A stretch of 64,000 nt of DNA, from positions 25,994-89,993 of the forward strand of contig CAIPLM010000147.1 in assembly GCA_903865895.1 (NCBI GenBank), read 5' to 3'. Below are positions 31,972 to 41,915 of this stretch, piece after piece. The stretch comes from an uncultured Rhodospirillales bacterium. GTDB taxonomy: Bacteria; Pseudomonadota; Alphaproteobacteria; Acetobacterales; Acetobacteraceae. Numbering within the stretch: position 1 is the stretch's first letter; the number at the start of each line of letters is the position of its first letter. Made by a program: the position numbers and the translations under genes. Under the pieces are notes generated by a model, which saw nothing but the letters and a program-made list of their open reading frames with translations, ran no database searches and was not told where the DNA came from.

Positions 31972-33468
31972 ATGCGTTGTTTTGCGCTCGTTGCCCTTGC
32001 GTGCCTGCTTGCCGCCCCCGCCGGGGCGCAGGTTTTGCGCATCGGGCTTGGCGAGGATGCGGATATCCTCGATCCCACCTTCTCGCGCACCTATATCGGC
32101 CGCGTCGTGTTCGCCGGGCTGTGCGACAAGTTGTTCGACATTGATGAGAAGCTGACCATCGGGCCGCAGCTCGCGACCTCCTATGAATGGGCTGATAGCA
32201 AGACGCTGGTGATCAAGCTGCGGCCTGGCGTGATGTTCCAGGACGGTGAGAAGCTCGATGCGGCGGCGGTGAAATACAGCCTGGAGCGGCATCTCAACCT
32301 GCAGGGGAGTTTCCGCCGCAGTGAGATCAGCAGCCTCGACCATGTCGAGATCGTCGATACGTTGACGGTGCGGGCCGTACTCAAGCAGCCTTTCGCGCCC
32401 TTCCTCGCCCAGCTCACCGACCGTTCCGGCATGATCGTCTCGCCCAAGGCGGCGGAAGCGGCGGGCAAGGATTTCGGGCTGCGGCCGGTATGTGCCGGGC
32501 CGTTCAAGTTCACCGAGCGGGTGGCGCAGGACCGCATGGTGCTCGATCGGTTCCCCGGCTACTGGAACGCGGGGGCCATCCATTTCGACCGCGTGGTCTA
32601 CCAGCCGATCATCGAGACCACGACGCGGCTCTCGAATTTGCAGGCCGGGGCGTTGGAGATGGCCAATGTGGTGCCGTCCGACGCGGCGGCGGTGCGCAAG
32701 GATCCGCGCCTCAACTTCGTGACCTGGGATTGGATCGGCTATAACGGCATCACCATCAACGTCTCCAACGGACCGCGCGCCCAGCGGCCGCTCGGCCAGG
32801 ATAAGCGGGTGCGCCAGGCCTTCGAGCTGGCGATCGACCGGCAGGCGATCATCAACGTGGTCTATGAGGGCATGTACAGCCCAACCGCCCAGGCGATTCC
32901 GCCGAGCTCGCCCTATCACAGCGCCGCCGTGAAGCCGCCGGCGCGGGACCCAGCCAAGGCGCGGGCTTTGCTTCAGGCGGCCGGCGTGAGCCTGCCGTAT
33001 AAGATGGAGTTGACGGTGGGCAATCAGCCGGACAGCCAGCAGGTCGGCGAGGTGATCCAGGCGATGGCGGCGGAGGCGGGGTTCGAGGTGAAGCTGATCG
33101 CCACGGAATCGGCGGCCTCGCTGGCGGCCGCGGCGCGGGGCGATTTCGAGGCGGTGATGCTCTACTGGTCCGGCCGGCCGGACCCCGATGGCAATCTCTA
33201 CAGCTTCATCCGCAGCGGGGGCGCGCAGAATGACGGGCGCTTCAGCAATCCCGGCATCGACGCGCTGCTCGACGAGGCGCGCGGCGTGACCGATATCCCG
33301 GCCCGGCGCGCCATATATGAAAAGATGACCCGTGCCTCGGCGGAGGAGCTGCCGATCGTCTATTTGTGGAACCCGAAATTCACCTGGGGGATCAGCAAGG
33401 CGATCACCGGTTTCACGCCGGTGCCGGACGGGTTGATCCGGTTGCAGGGGATGGCGCTGCGCAAGTAG
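31972..33468 (+). CDS. ABC transporter substrate-binding protein, family 5, paralogue of 13401..14921
   Basis: Signal peptide; DADILDPTFSRTYIGRVVFAGLCDKLFDID; VCAGPFKFTERVAQDRMVLDRFPGYW. Confidence 0.9.
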   Translation: MRCFALVALACLLAAPAGAQVLRIGLGEDADILDPTFSRTYIGRVVFAGLCDKLFDIDEKLTIGPQLATSYEWADSKTLVIKLRPGVMFQDGEKLDAAAVKYSLERHLNLQGSFRRSEISSLDHVEIVDTLTVRAVLKQPFAPFLAQLTDRSGMIVSPKAAEAAGKDFGLRPVCAGPFKFTERVAQDRMVLDRFPGYWNAGAIHFDRVVYQPIIETTTRLSNLQAGALEMANVVPSDAAAVRKDPRLNFVTWDWIGYNGITINVSNGPRAQRPLGQDKRVRQAFELAIDRQAIINVVYEGMYSPTAQAIPPSSPYHSAAVKPPARDPAKARALLQAAGVSLPYKMELTVGNQPDSQQVGEVIQAMAAEAGFEVKLIATESAASLAAAARGDFEAVMLYWSGRPDPDGNLYSFIRSGGAQNDGRFSNPGIDALLDEARGVTDIPARRAIYEKMTRASAEELPIVYLWNPKFTWGISKAITGFTPVPDGLIRLQGMALRK

Positions 33469-33520
33469 CGCCAGCTTCGCTGGGGCGGTGGAAAAAATGC
33501 GTAATTGAGCTATTTTTCTC

Positions 33521-33549
33521 TTGACCTGACGTAACTCATGCGTTAATTT
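33521..33549 (+). promoter_or_regulatory. sigma70-like promoter upstream of 33557 ORF
   Basis: TTGACC - 17 nt - TAATTT, 7 nt before ATG. Confidence 0.6.
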
Positions 33550-33556
33550 TTGTCGC

Positions 33557-34060
33557 ATGAACCATGTGCCTTGCCCCTTCACCGAGCCTGCCCAGAGTGA
33601 GGCGCATCCCGCGCTCCTCCTCGGGGAGGCGGTCGGCGCCTTGCTTGCGGTGCTGGCGGCGGGGTGGTGGTGGCGCTTCTGCCCGTTTGGGCCGGAGATG
33701 CGGGCGACGCTGCTGGCGATGGGGGAGGATTTCATCCGCCTCATGCAGCGCATCGCCGCGCTGCCGATCGTGCTGGCGGCCCTGCCGGCCCCCGTGGTTG
33801 CACCCGATGCGCCGCGTGCGCGCCATAGTCTATGCCGAGCCCCGGTGGCCGGGGCAGCACGGGTGCGCCCGCGTCGCGCCCCGGCCGCCGCTCGGCGGGC
33901 AATCCGGCCTTCGCCGCGGCCCCGCTTCGGGCCGCCGCCGCGCGCGCAAGCATTCACCCGGAATCCGCCGCCGCGGCCGGAACCGCCGCCGCCGCGCATG
34001 GCCGTCGGCTGGCCTGCCCATGGTAAGAGACACCCGCCAGCGGCCCGCCGCCGGCGTTGA
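33557..34060 (+). CDS. hypothetical protein, Arg/Pro-rich C-terminus
   Basis: ORF directly downstream of strong promoter; N-terminal hydrophobic segment ALLLGEAVGALLAVLAAGWWW; C-terminus may be out of true frame. Confidence 0.45.
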   Translation: MNHVPCPFTEPAQSEAHPALLLGEAVGALLAVLAAGWWWRFCPFGPEMRATLLAMGEDFIRLMQRIAALPIVLAALPAPVVAPDAPRARHSLCRAPVAGAARVRPRRAPAAARRAIRPSPRPRFGPPPRAQAFTRNPPPRPEPPPPRMAVGWPAHGKRHPPAARRRR

Positions 34061-34109
34061 CGACGCGCGCCTGCCCGCCCACCATTCCGGCCAAATCAGG
34101 AGGGACGCC

Positions 34110-34895
34110 ATGCGCTTCGACGGCAAGACACTGCTTATCACCGGGGCCGGCTCCGGCATCGGGCGCGCCACCGCCATCGGATTTGCCGCGCGGGGCGGGC
34201 GGGTGGCGGCGGCAGATGTGAATGTGGAGCAGTTGCGGAGCCTGGCCGACGAGACCGGGGCCATCACCTTCGTTTCCGACCTCAGCCAGAACGGCGCGGC
34301 GGATGCGCTGGTGGCCGATGCCCATGCTGCGCTCGGGCGGATCGACGTGCTGCACAACAACGCTTTCGGCCTGCCGCCGACCTTGCAGCAGGGGCGGCTG
34401 GCCAAGGTGGCGGATATCGTTGACGAGGTGTGGAACTATAATCTCCAGCTCGGCCTGACCGCGGTGATGCAGGCGACGCGGCGGGTGATCCCCATCATGC
34501 AGGCGCAGGGCGGCGGGGTGATCGTCAACACCGCCTCGATTTCCGGGCAGTTCGCCGATTTCGGCATTGGCGCCTACAACGCGATGAAGGCGGCGGTGAT
34601 CAATTTCACCAAGGTGACGGCGATCGAATATGCCTCGGATAATATCCGCTGCAATTGCTTCTGCCCGGGCATGATCGACACCGCGCTGTTCCAGAAGTCG
34701 CTGGGCATCCCCGGTTTCGCCGATGCCGCCACCGCCGCCGTGCCGATGGGGCGCTTCGGCAAGCCGGAGGAGATGGCCAATGTGGCGCTGTTCCTGGCCT
34801 CCGACCTCGCCTCCTACGTCACCGGCGCGGCCTTCGTGGCGGATGGCGGGCTGACGGCGCAGACTGGGGTGCCGACGAGGTTCCGCAATGGCTGA
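34110..34895 (+). CDS. SDR family oxidoreductase
   Basis: [44 protein letters not shown]-terminal [10 protein letters not shown]. Confidence 0.93.
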   Translation: MRFDGKTLLITGAGSGIGRATAIGFAARGGRVAAADVNVEQLRSLADETGAITFVSDLSQNGAADALVADAHAALGRIDVLHNNAFGLPPTLQQGRLAKVADIVDEVWNYNLQLGLTAVMQATRRVIPIMQAQGGGVIVNTASISGQFADFGIGAYNAMKAAVINFTKVTAIEYASDNIRCNCFCPGMIDTALFQKSLGIPGFADAATAAVPMGRFGKPEEMANVALFLASDLASYVTGAAFVADGGLTAQTGVPTRFRNG

Positions 34896-36093
34896 CCGTA
34901 TCACCGCCGCCCGCGTGGTGATCTGCTCGCCTGGGCGCAACTTCGTCACCCTCGTGATCGAGACGGCGGACGGGCTCACCGGTATCGGCGATGCCACGCT
35001 GAACGGGCGGGAATTGGCGGTGGCCGCCTATCTCCAGGAGCATGTGGTGCCCTGCCTGATCGGGCGGGACCCCGCGCGCATCGAGGATGCCTGGCAATAT
35101 CTCTATCGCGGCGCCTATTGGCGGCGTGGGCCGGTGACAATGACGGCGATCGCGGCCGTCGACGTGGCGCTGTGGGATATCAAGGCGAAGGCGGCGGGGA
35201 TGCCGCTCTATCAGCTGCTCGGCGGCGCCTCGCGGGAACGCATGCTGTGCTACGGCCATGCCGATGGCGCCACCATCGCTGAGGCGGTGGACGCGCTGGT
35301 GCGTTATGCCGAGGAAGGCTATCGAGCGATCCGCATCCAGGCCGGGGTGCCCGGGCTCAACCGCATCTACGGCGTGCATGCGCCCGACGCCCATGCTGAC
35401 CCGACATTGCCGGCCGAGGGCGACTGGGACACGGCCAAGTATCTCCGTTTCGCGCCGAAGCTGTTCGAGGCCGCGCGGCTGCGGGCGGGGCCGGATATCC
35501 ATCTGCTGCATGACGCGCATCACCGGCTGCTGCCCAATGAGGCGGCACAGCTCGGCAAGGCGCTGGAGCCGTATGACCTGTTCTGGCTGGAGGATGTCAC
35601 CCCGGTCGAGAACCAGGAGGCGCTGCGCCATGTGCGCCGCCACACCACCACGCCGCTGGCGATCGGCGAGGTGCTGAACACGATCTATGACTGCCAGGCG
35701 CTGATCACCGAGCAGCTGATCGATTATATCCGCGCCACCGTGGTGCATGCCGGCGGGATCACCCATCTGCGCCGCATCGCTGATCTGGCGGCGCTCTACG
35801 GGGTGCGCACGGGGTGCCATGGGGCGGCGGATTTGTCGCCGGTGACCATGGGGGCGGCGCTGCATTTCGGCCGGGCGATCCCGAATTTCGGCATTCAGGA
35901 ATATTCGATCCATCCGCCCGAGGCGCGCGAGGTGTTCCAGTGGGATTGGCGCTTCGCCGATGGCTATCTGCATAGCGGGGAGAGCCCGGGCATCGGGGTG
36001 ACGTTCGACGAGGCGGCGGCGGCGCGGTTTCCTTATGCGCGGGCCTATCTCGACGTGAACCGGCTCACCGATGGCACGTTGTGGAACTGGTAG
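34888..36093 (+). CDS. manD: enolase superfamily, D-mannonate dehydratase-like (ManD/RspA)
   Basis: [95 protein letters not shown]. Confidence 0.85.
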   Translation: MADRITAARVVICSPGRNFVTLVIETADGLTGIGDATLNGRELAVAAYLQEHVVPCLIGRDPARIEDAWQYLYRGAYWRRGPVTMTAIAAVDVALWDIKAKAAGMPLYQLLGGASRERMLCYGHADGATIAEAVDALVRYAEEGYRAIRIQAGVPGLNRIYGVHAPDAHADPTLPAEGDWDTAKYLRFAPKLFEAARLRAGPDIHLLHDAHHRLLPNEAAQLGKALEPYDLFWLEDVTPVENQEALRHVRRHTTTPLAIGEVLNTIYDCQALITEQLIDYIRATVVHAGGITHLRRIADLAALYGVRTGCHGAADLSPVTMGAALHFGRAIPNFGIQEYSIHPPEAREVFQWDWRFADGYLHSGESPGIGVTFDEAAAARFPYARAYLDVNRLTDGTLWNW

Positions 36094-36105
36094 ATGGCGC
36101 TGAGG

Positions 36106-37083
36106 TCAGATGACTTTCAGCCGCCGCACCACGACATAGGCCCCCGCCGCGGACGCGACGATCAACACGCAGGTGGCGATGAAGCCGAGCGGATGCTCCT
36201 TGAAGGGCAGCCCCTCGACGTTCATGCCGAAGATGCCGGTGATCAGGGTCGGCGGCATCAGGAGGGCGGTCATCACCGAGAGCATGGTGAGGCGGCGGTT
36301 GGTCTCCTCGGTCTGGCGCGCCGACAACTCGTCCTGCAGCGCATGCGCCCGTTCTTGCAGGGACTGGAGGTCGGCGCACAGGCTGTCGACGCGCTGGGCG
36401 CCGGCTTCGCAATCCTCGGCGGCTTCCTCGGTGAACCAGTCCGGCCGTTCCTCCAGCAGGTGGCGCAGCATGGCGCGCAGCGGGGTGGCCTGGCGGTGCA
36501 GGCGCACGGCGCTGCGGCGAACCATGCCGAGCGCCTCGTAGTCGCCGGTTTCCTGGGCTTCGAGCAACCCGTCCTCAACCTCGTCGAGCGCGGTGGTGTA
36601 CTGGGTGACGAGTGCCGCCATCGCCGCGGCGAAGGCGTGGATGATGGCGTGGAACAGGCCGGCGACCCCGATGATGCGCCGCCCGGTCTGGATCGCATGC
36701 TGCATGGTGTTGAGGCTGAGCAGCGGCCGCCGCCGGGCGGAGACGAACAGATGGGGCACCATGCAGAAGTGCCAGCGCGTCATCTGCCGTACTTCAAGCG
36801 TGTCGGCGCGTTCGAAATCGGCGACCACACCGGCCACGGCATGCCCGATGGTCTCGATGCGCTGGTGCTCGTCGGTGGAGAGCAGCATCTCGACCGCCTC
36901 CTCCGGCAGGTGCGGCAGGGAGAGAATGCCGGCGCGGGCGCGGGTATCGGTGAGATCGAAGTGCAGCCAGATCCAGCTTTCCTGCTGTTCGATCGCCGTT
37001 CGGAGCGGGGCCCCGGTGAGTTCCTCGGCCTCGCCGGTTTCGCTGAACCGGTAGCCCCAGACGACGGATTGCAACGGGTCCAT
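36106..37083 (-). CDS. CorA/ZntB-family divalent cation transporter
   Basis: Two C-terminal TM segments with IFGMNVEGLPF (GMN motif); start may extend upstream. Confidence 0.88.
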   Translation of the reverse strand: MDPLQSVVWGYRFSETGEAEELTGAPLRTAIEQQESWIWLHFDLTDTRARAGILSLPHLPEEAVEMLLSTDEHQRIETIGHAVAGVVADFERADTLEVRQMTRWHFCMVPHLFVSARRRPLLSLNTMQHAIQTGRRIIGVAGLFHAIIHAFAAAMAALVTQYTTALDEVEDGLLEAQETGDYEALGMVRRSAVRLHRQATPLRAMLRHLLEERPDWFTEEAAEDCEAGAQRVDSLCADLQSLQERAHALQDELSARQTEETNRRLTMLSVMTALLMPPTLITGIFGMNVEGLPFKEHPLGFIATCVLIVASAAGAYVVVRRLKVI

Positions 37084-37291
37084 GGGCGGGGGCCTCTCGC
37101 GATGGCGTGACAGGTCGATCTCGGTCAATGCAGCCTCCGAAGCCGGGGACGCCTGCATAGCATCACGCCGAGCCGCACGGAATTGCCGGCCCGATCGGCC
37201 GCCGAAGATCGCTAGCGCGGTCCGTGGCGGTGGGCCAATGAAGGATTGAAGACGGCCACTTCCGCCGTGTGGATGGGGCTGGCACATTGGA

Positions 37292-38506
37292 ATGGATTTG
37301 GAGGAGACGCTGATGGCGCTTGCTGCTGGGCCGGAACGCCAGACCGGCAAAATGGTGATTTCCAATATCGGCCTGATGCTCTCCGGGGACCTCGCCGCAC
37401 CCATCATGGATGCGGACACGATCGTGGCCGAGGGGGGGCGCATCGTCGCGGTCGGCCGAGCCAAGGACGTGGACACCGAAGGCGTCACGCAGCGGATCGA
37501 CGCGCATGGCTGTGCGCTCTCACCCGGACTGATCGACAGCCATGTGCATCCGGTGTTCGGCGATTGGACGCCGCGGCAGGGGCAGTTCGGCTGGATCGAC
37601 AGTTTCCTCAATGGCGGGGTGACCACGATGATCTCGGCCGGCGAAGTGCATCTGCCCGGCCGTCCCCGCGATATCATCGGCGTGAAGGCGCTCGCGATCA
37701 CCGCGCAGCGCGCCTACCACAATTTCCGCCCGGGCGGGGTGAAGGTGCTGGGGGGCGCGCCGGTGATCGAGAAGGGCATGGTGGAGAGCGATTTCGCCGA
37801 GCTTGCCGCCGCCGGGGTGGGGCTGCTGGGCGAGGTCGGGCTCGGCAGCGTCAAGGCCGGCTACGAGGCCAAGGAGATGGTGGCCTGGGCGCGCAAATAC
37901 GGCATCCAGAGCACCATCCATACCGGCGGCCCTTCGGTGCCCGGCTCGGGCTATATCGATGCCGACACCGTGCTGGAGGCGGATGCCGACATCATCGGGC
38001 ACATCAACGGGGGCCATACCGCGCTGCCGCTGCGCCAGATCCGCTGCCTGTGCGAGGGCTGCGGGCGAGGCATCGAGATCGTGCATAACGGCAATGAGCT
38101 GGCGGGGCTGACGGCGCTGCGCTTCGCCCGCGAATTGGGGCAGCTCGAACGGGTGATCCTCGGTACCGACAGCCCGGCCGGTTCCGGCGTGCAGCCGCTC
38201 GGCATTTTGCGGATGATCGCCCTGATGTCCTCGCTGGGCGACCTGCCGGCCGAGCAGGCGTTCTGCCTGGCCACGGGGAATACGGCACGGATGCGCAAGT
38301 TGGATTGCGGGCTGATCGAGGCGGGGCGGGCGGCGGATTTCATGCTGATGGATCGGGCGCAGCACTCCGCCGGTGGTGATCTGCTGGAGTCCGTCCAAAT
38401 GGGGGATCTGCCGGGTATCGGCATGGTGATCATCGACGGCGTTATCCGCTGCGGCCGCAGCCGCAACACGCCACCGGCCGACCGTGTGCCGGAGTTGGTC
38501 ATATGA
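37292..38506 (+). CDS. enamidase-like amidohydrolase
   Basis: SPGLIDSHVHPVFGDWTPRQGQFGWIDSFLNGGVTTMISAGEVHLPGRPRDIIGVKALAIT; GEVGLGSVK; C-terminal GDLPGIGMVIIDGVIRCGRSRNTPPADR, close to Eubacterium barkeri enamidase as recalled. Confidence 0.85.
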   Translation: MDLEETLMALAAGPERQTGKMVISNIGLMLSGDLAAPIMDADTIVAEGGRIVAVGRAKDVDTEGVTQRIDAHGCALSPGLIDSHVHPVFGDWTPRQGQFGWIDSFLNGGVTTMISAGEVHLPGRPRDIIGVKALAITAQRAYHNFRPGGVKVLGGAPVIEKGMVESDFAELAAAGVGLLGEVGLGSVKAGYEAKEMVAWARKYGIQSTIHTGGPSVPGSGYIDADTVLEADADIIGHINGGHTALPLRQIRCLCEGCGRGIEIVHNGNELAGLTALRFARELGQLERVILGTDSPAGSGVQPLGILRMIALMSSLGDLPAEQAFCLATGNTARMRKLDCGLIEAGRAADFMLMDRAQHSAGGDLLESVQMGDLPGIGMVIIDGVIRCGRSRNTPPADRVPELVI

Positions 38507-38548
38507 ACCAGCTTTGACCCGCGAATAAATGGGTTAACGCGGGCTGGT
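38507..38548. terminator. bulged stem-loop after enamidase-like gene
   Basis: ACCAG..CCCGCG aataaatgggttaa CGCGGG CTGGT, immediately after the stop codon, convergent intergenic. Confidence 0.55.
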
Positions 38549-38617
38549 CGTGAGCCTTCGTTTGGTGCGCGGCCGCCCCGCTACTATCGCAGGTTTTCAG
38601 TCAACGGATGGGGTCTC

Positions 38618-38657
38618 GGGGATCATCCCCCAGCGGGGGTCAAGGGGCAGCGCCCCT
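38618..38657. repeat. run of three short GC hairpins
   Basis: GGGGATcATCCCC, CCCCCagcGGGGG and AGGGGCagcGCCCCT back to back. Confidence 0.55.
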
Positions 38658-38693
38658 GGCCTTCCGTCCCAACACGGCCCGCCCGCGCGGGTG

Positions 38694-40034
38694 TCAGGCG
38701 GCCAGTGTGGCCTCGATCGCCGCGGCGAGGCGGAAGAGGTGGGGGTCGCCCATGGTTTCACCGGTGATCATGAGACCGACGGGAGGTTCGCCGGGGCGGT
38801 TGGCGGGGAGGCTGATGGAGCAGCGGTCGAGGAAGTTCATCACGGTGGGGTTGCGCAGCTGCATCATGTTGGCGGTGGTGTAGGCGGCTTCTTCGGCGAG
38901 GTCGGCGATGCGCGGCGGCAGGAGGGGGCAGGGTGGGGTGAGGATGGCGTCGTAGTCTTGGGTGGCGGCGTTGAAGCGGGCGATGAGGTCGGCGCGGAAG
39001 GCGATGAGGTCCACGTAGTCGGCGGCGAGCATGGTGGCGCCGCGTTTGATGCGGGAGGAGACTCGGGGGTCGTAATTGGCTTCGTCGCGGGCGAGGAGGT
39101 CGCGATGCCAGGCGAAGGCTTCGGCGGCGGAGAAGCCGCCTTTGGCGTTGGCGGGGGCGATTTCGTCGATTTCCGGGAAGCGGGTGGGGATGATGTGGGC
39201 GCCGGCGGCGGCGAGGCGGCGCAGTGCGGTGTCGAAGGTGCTGGCGACGGCGCCGTCGAGTCCGTCGAGGAAGTAGTTTTGCGGGACGGCGAGGCGCAGG
39301 CCCTTGATGGGGGTGGGGTGGAGGGTGGTGACGGGTTCGCCAGCGAGGATGGCGTCGATGGCGGCGCAGCAGGCGACGGAGTTGCCGAGCGGGCCGATGG
39401 AATCGAGGCTGGTGGAGAGGGGCAGCACGCCGGTGATGGGCACGCGGCGGGCGGTGGGTTTGTAGCCGACGATGCCGCACATGGCGGCGGGGATGCGGCA
39501 GGAGCCGCCGGTATCGGTGCCGAGCCCGGCGATGGCCATGCCGTCGGCGACGGCGACGGCGGTGCCGGAGGAGGAGCCGCCGGGGATGCGGCGATTGGCG
39601 CGGTCCCACGGGCTGGCGGGGGTGCCGTAATGCGGGTTGATGCCGAGGCCGGAGAAGGCGAACTCGGTCATGTTGGTGCGGCCGAGGATGACGAACCCGG
39701 CATCGAGCATGCGCTGGATGAGGGGGGCGTTGGTGGCGGCGGGGGGTGCGTCGGCAAGGACCTTGGAGCCGGCCGGGGTGGGTTCGCCCGCGAGGTCGAA
39801 CAGGTCCTTCACCGCGACGGGGGTGCCGGCGAAGGGGCCGGGGGCGCGGTTGGCGGCGCGCAGCGCGTCCATGGCGGCAGCCTGGGCGCGCGCTTGATCG
39901 GCGTGCACCTTGGTGAAGGCGCGCGCACCTTCGCCGGCGGGCTCGGCGATGCGGGCGAGGCATTGCTCGACGAGATCGCGGGAGGTGGTTGCGCCGGAGG
40001 CGAGGCCGGCGGCGGCCTGATGCAGAGTGGTCAT
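38694..40034 (-). CDS. amidase signature family protein
   Basis: GTPVAVKDLFDLAGEPTPAGSKVL; NRRIPGGSSSGTAVAVADGMAIAGLGTDTGGSCRIPAAMCGIVGYKPT. Confidence 0.93.
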   Translation of the reverse strand: MTTLHQAAAGLASGATTSRDLVEQCLARIAEPAGEGARAFTKVHADQARAQAAAMDALRAANRAPGPFAGTPVAVKDLFDLAGEPTPAGSKVLADAPPAATNAPLIQRMLDAGFVILGRTNMTEFAFSGLGINPHYGTPASPWDRANRRIPGGSSSGTAVAVADGMAIAGLGTDTGGSCRIPAAMCGIVGYKPTARRVPITGVLPLSTSLDSIGPLGNSVACCAAIDAILAGEPVTTLHPTPIKGLRLAVPQNYFLDGLDGAVASTFDTALRRLAAAGAHIIPTRFPEIDEIAPANAKGGFSAAEAFAWHRDLLARDEANYDPRVSSRIKRGATMLAADYVDLIAFRADLIARFNAATQDYDAILTPPCPLLPPRIADLAEEAAYTTANMMQLRNPTVMNFLDRCSISLPANRPGEPPVGLMITGETMGDPHLFRLAAAIEATLAA

Positions 40035-40089
40035 GCCTGAACGGTGCACCGGCGGCGGCGCGGGTGCAAGCCCGCGAACGGCGCCCCGA

Positions 40090-40923
40090 TCAGCCGCCGC
40101 GGAGCGCCTTGATGGCGTTTGCCACCAGGCCGTGCTCTTCGCCCTCGGCGGGCAGCAGGGGGAGCAGGCGGTCCCAGTAGTCGAGCGCGCGGTCGCGTTG
40201 GCCGAGGCGGGCGGCGGCGAGGCCGAGATACCACAGGGCTTCCGGCCGATCTTGCGCGAGCGGGGTGACGATGGCGACGAGGCCGGGGATGCGCGGCGGC
40301 AGGGCGGTGCCCATGGGCGTGGCATCCAGCAGGGCGGCGAGTTCCTGCAAGGGGGCCTCGACGTCGCCGGGTTTGAGGGCGGCGGCGCGGGCATAGGCGG
40401 CGGCGGAGCGGTCGCGCTCGCCGAGCATCAGCCAGGCGCGGCCGAGTTGCATCCAGCCATCGGCGTTGTCCTGATCGGTCTCCATCCGGGTGGCCAGGCG
40501 GTTGACCATGCCGCGGATCATCGCGGCGCGCTGCTCCGGGGCCATGGCGGCGAGGGTGGCCTCGTCGGGCGGCGGGGGTTGCACCTGGAAGAAGGGGGCG
40601 CCGAGCACGAGGTAGCCGGCCGCGGCGCCGGCGATCACCAGGGCGGCGATCAGGGCGGCGACGACGGGACTCGCGGCGCGCTCGGGCAAGGGGGTCTCGC
40701 TGGTGCTGGCGGCGAGCAGGCGGCGGGAGATTTCGGCGCGGGCGGCGGCGGCGTCCTCGGCGGAGATCGCGCCGCGCGCGAGGTCCTGGTCCAGTTCGGC
40801 CAGTTGGTCGCGGTAGACCGCCTGGGCGGGCGCGGCGGTGGAGCCGGCGCGGGCGCGCAGCAGTGGCCAGATCAGCGGCACCAGGGTGGCGAGCAGCAGG
40901 ACGGCGCAGGCGGCGATCAGCAT
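40090..40923 (-). CDS. ccmI: cytochrome c biogenesis protein CcmI
   Basis: YRDQLAELDQDLARGAISAEDAAAARAEISRRLL, TPR segment, position in ccm cluster. Confidence 0.88.
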   Translation of the reverse strand: MLIAACAVLLLATLVPLIWPLLRARAGSTAAPAQAVYRDQLAELDQDLARGAISAEDAAAARAEISRRLLAASTSETPLPERAASPVVAALIAALVIAGAAAGYLVLGAPFFQVQPPPPDEATLAAMAPEQRAAMIRGMVNRLATRMETDQDNADGWMQLGRAWLMLGERDRSAAAYARAAALKPGDVEAPLQELAALLDATPMGTALPPRIPGLVAIVTPLAQDRPEALWYLGLAAARLGQRDRALDYWDRLLPLLPAEGEEHGLVANAIKALRGG

Positions 40924-41369
40924 CACTCCTGGCCCTTCAGCAAGGTGGCAAGGCGGGCCTGTTCCTCGGCGGTGAGCGGGGCGGGCGGGGCGCGGCGGCG
41001 GCGGGCGGCGAGCAGCACGCCGCCGAAGGCGACCACGAGGAGGGCCGGGGGCGCCATCCACAGGACCATGGTCGAGGTTTTGAGCGGCGGGTCCAGTAGG
41101 ACGAAATCGCCGTAGCGGTCGGTGATGAAGCGGATGGCGGCGGTGTCGCTGTCGCCGGCGCTCAGGCGTTCGCGCAGCAGCACGCGGACGTCATGCGCGA
41201 GGTCGGCGTGGGATTCGTCGATCGATTCGTTGCGGCAGACCAGGCAGCGCAGGCCGCGGCTGAGGGCGCGGGCGCGCGCTTCGAGCGCGGGGTCGGCGAG
41301 GCGCTCATTGGGCTCGACCGCCAAGGCGGGGAGTGCCAGCAGCAGCAGGAGGGCGAGCAGCGCCTTCAT
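40923..41369 (-). CDS. ccmH: cytochrome c biogenesis protein CcmH
   Basis: LRCLVCRNESIDESHADLAHDVRVLLRERLSAG; FITDRYGDFVLLDPP. Confidence 0.95.
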   Translation of the reverse strand: MKALLALLLLLALPALAVEPNERLADPALEARARALSRGLRCLVCRNESIDESHADLAHDVRVLLRERLSAGDSDTAAIRFITDRYGDFVLLDPPLKTSTMVLWMAPPALLVVAFGGVLLAARRRRAPPAPLTAEEQARLATLLKGQE

Positions 41370-41902
41370 GGCTTGGCCAAGGCGCGGACGAGCGGCACCA
41401 GTTCGCGCTCGGCGATCTCGGGGGTCAGCGGGCCGACGAAGCGCTTGCGGATATGGCCGGCGCGGTCGATCACGTAGGTTTCGGGCACGCCGTAGACGCC
41501 GAAATCGAAGCCGGTGCGCCCGTCACGATCGACGCCAATGCGGGCGTAGGGGTCCCCGGACTGAGCGATGAATGTGCGGGACTCCTCGGGCTTGTCCTTG
41601 TAGGCGATGCCCCAGAGCGTGACCTTCTGGGATTTGAGGGCCATCAGCACGGGATGCTCGATGCGGCAGGGCACGCACCAGGAGGCGAAGTAGTTGATCA
41701 CCACCACCTCGCCCGAGGCGGCGGCGGGGCTGAGGTTGGGGCCATCGGCGAGGGACGGCAGGTCAAACGCCGGCACCGGCTTGTCGATCATTACCGAGGG
41801 CAGTGCCTGGGTGTCGCGGTTCGGCCGCAAGGCGAGGGCGAAGTAGACGGCCACCGCGAGGAAGACGGCGAGTGGGAGCAGGGTGATCAGGCGGCGGCTC
41901 AT
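41366..41902 (-). CDS. ccmG: thiol:disulfide interchange protein CcmG/DsbE
   Basis: VVINYFASWCVPCRIEHPVL; GVYGVPETYVIDRAGHIRKRFVGPLT. Confidence 0.95.
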   Translation of the reverse strand: MSRRLITLLPLAVFLAVAVYFALALRPNRDTQALPSVMIDKPVPAFDLPSLADGPNLSPAAASGEVVVINYFASWCVPCRIEHPVLMALKSQKVTLWGIAYKDKPEESRTFIAQSGDPYARIGVDRDGRTGFDFGVYGVPETYVIDRAGHIRKRFVGPLTPEIAERELVPLVRALAKP

Positions 41903-41915
41903 GTGGCCACCGAAT

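Noticed and set aside
31939-33999. 686-aa - strand ORF
   Set aside because: Antisense to the SBP gene and spans an A/T-rich promoter region
38550-40040. 496-aa Gly-rich + ORF and 401-aa Arg/His-rich - ORF
   Set aside because: Both are alternative frames of the amidase gene, which has the full amidase signature
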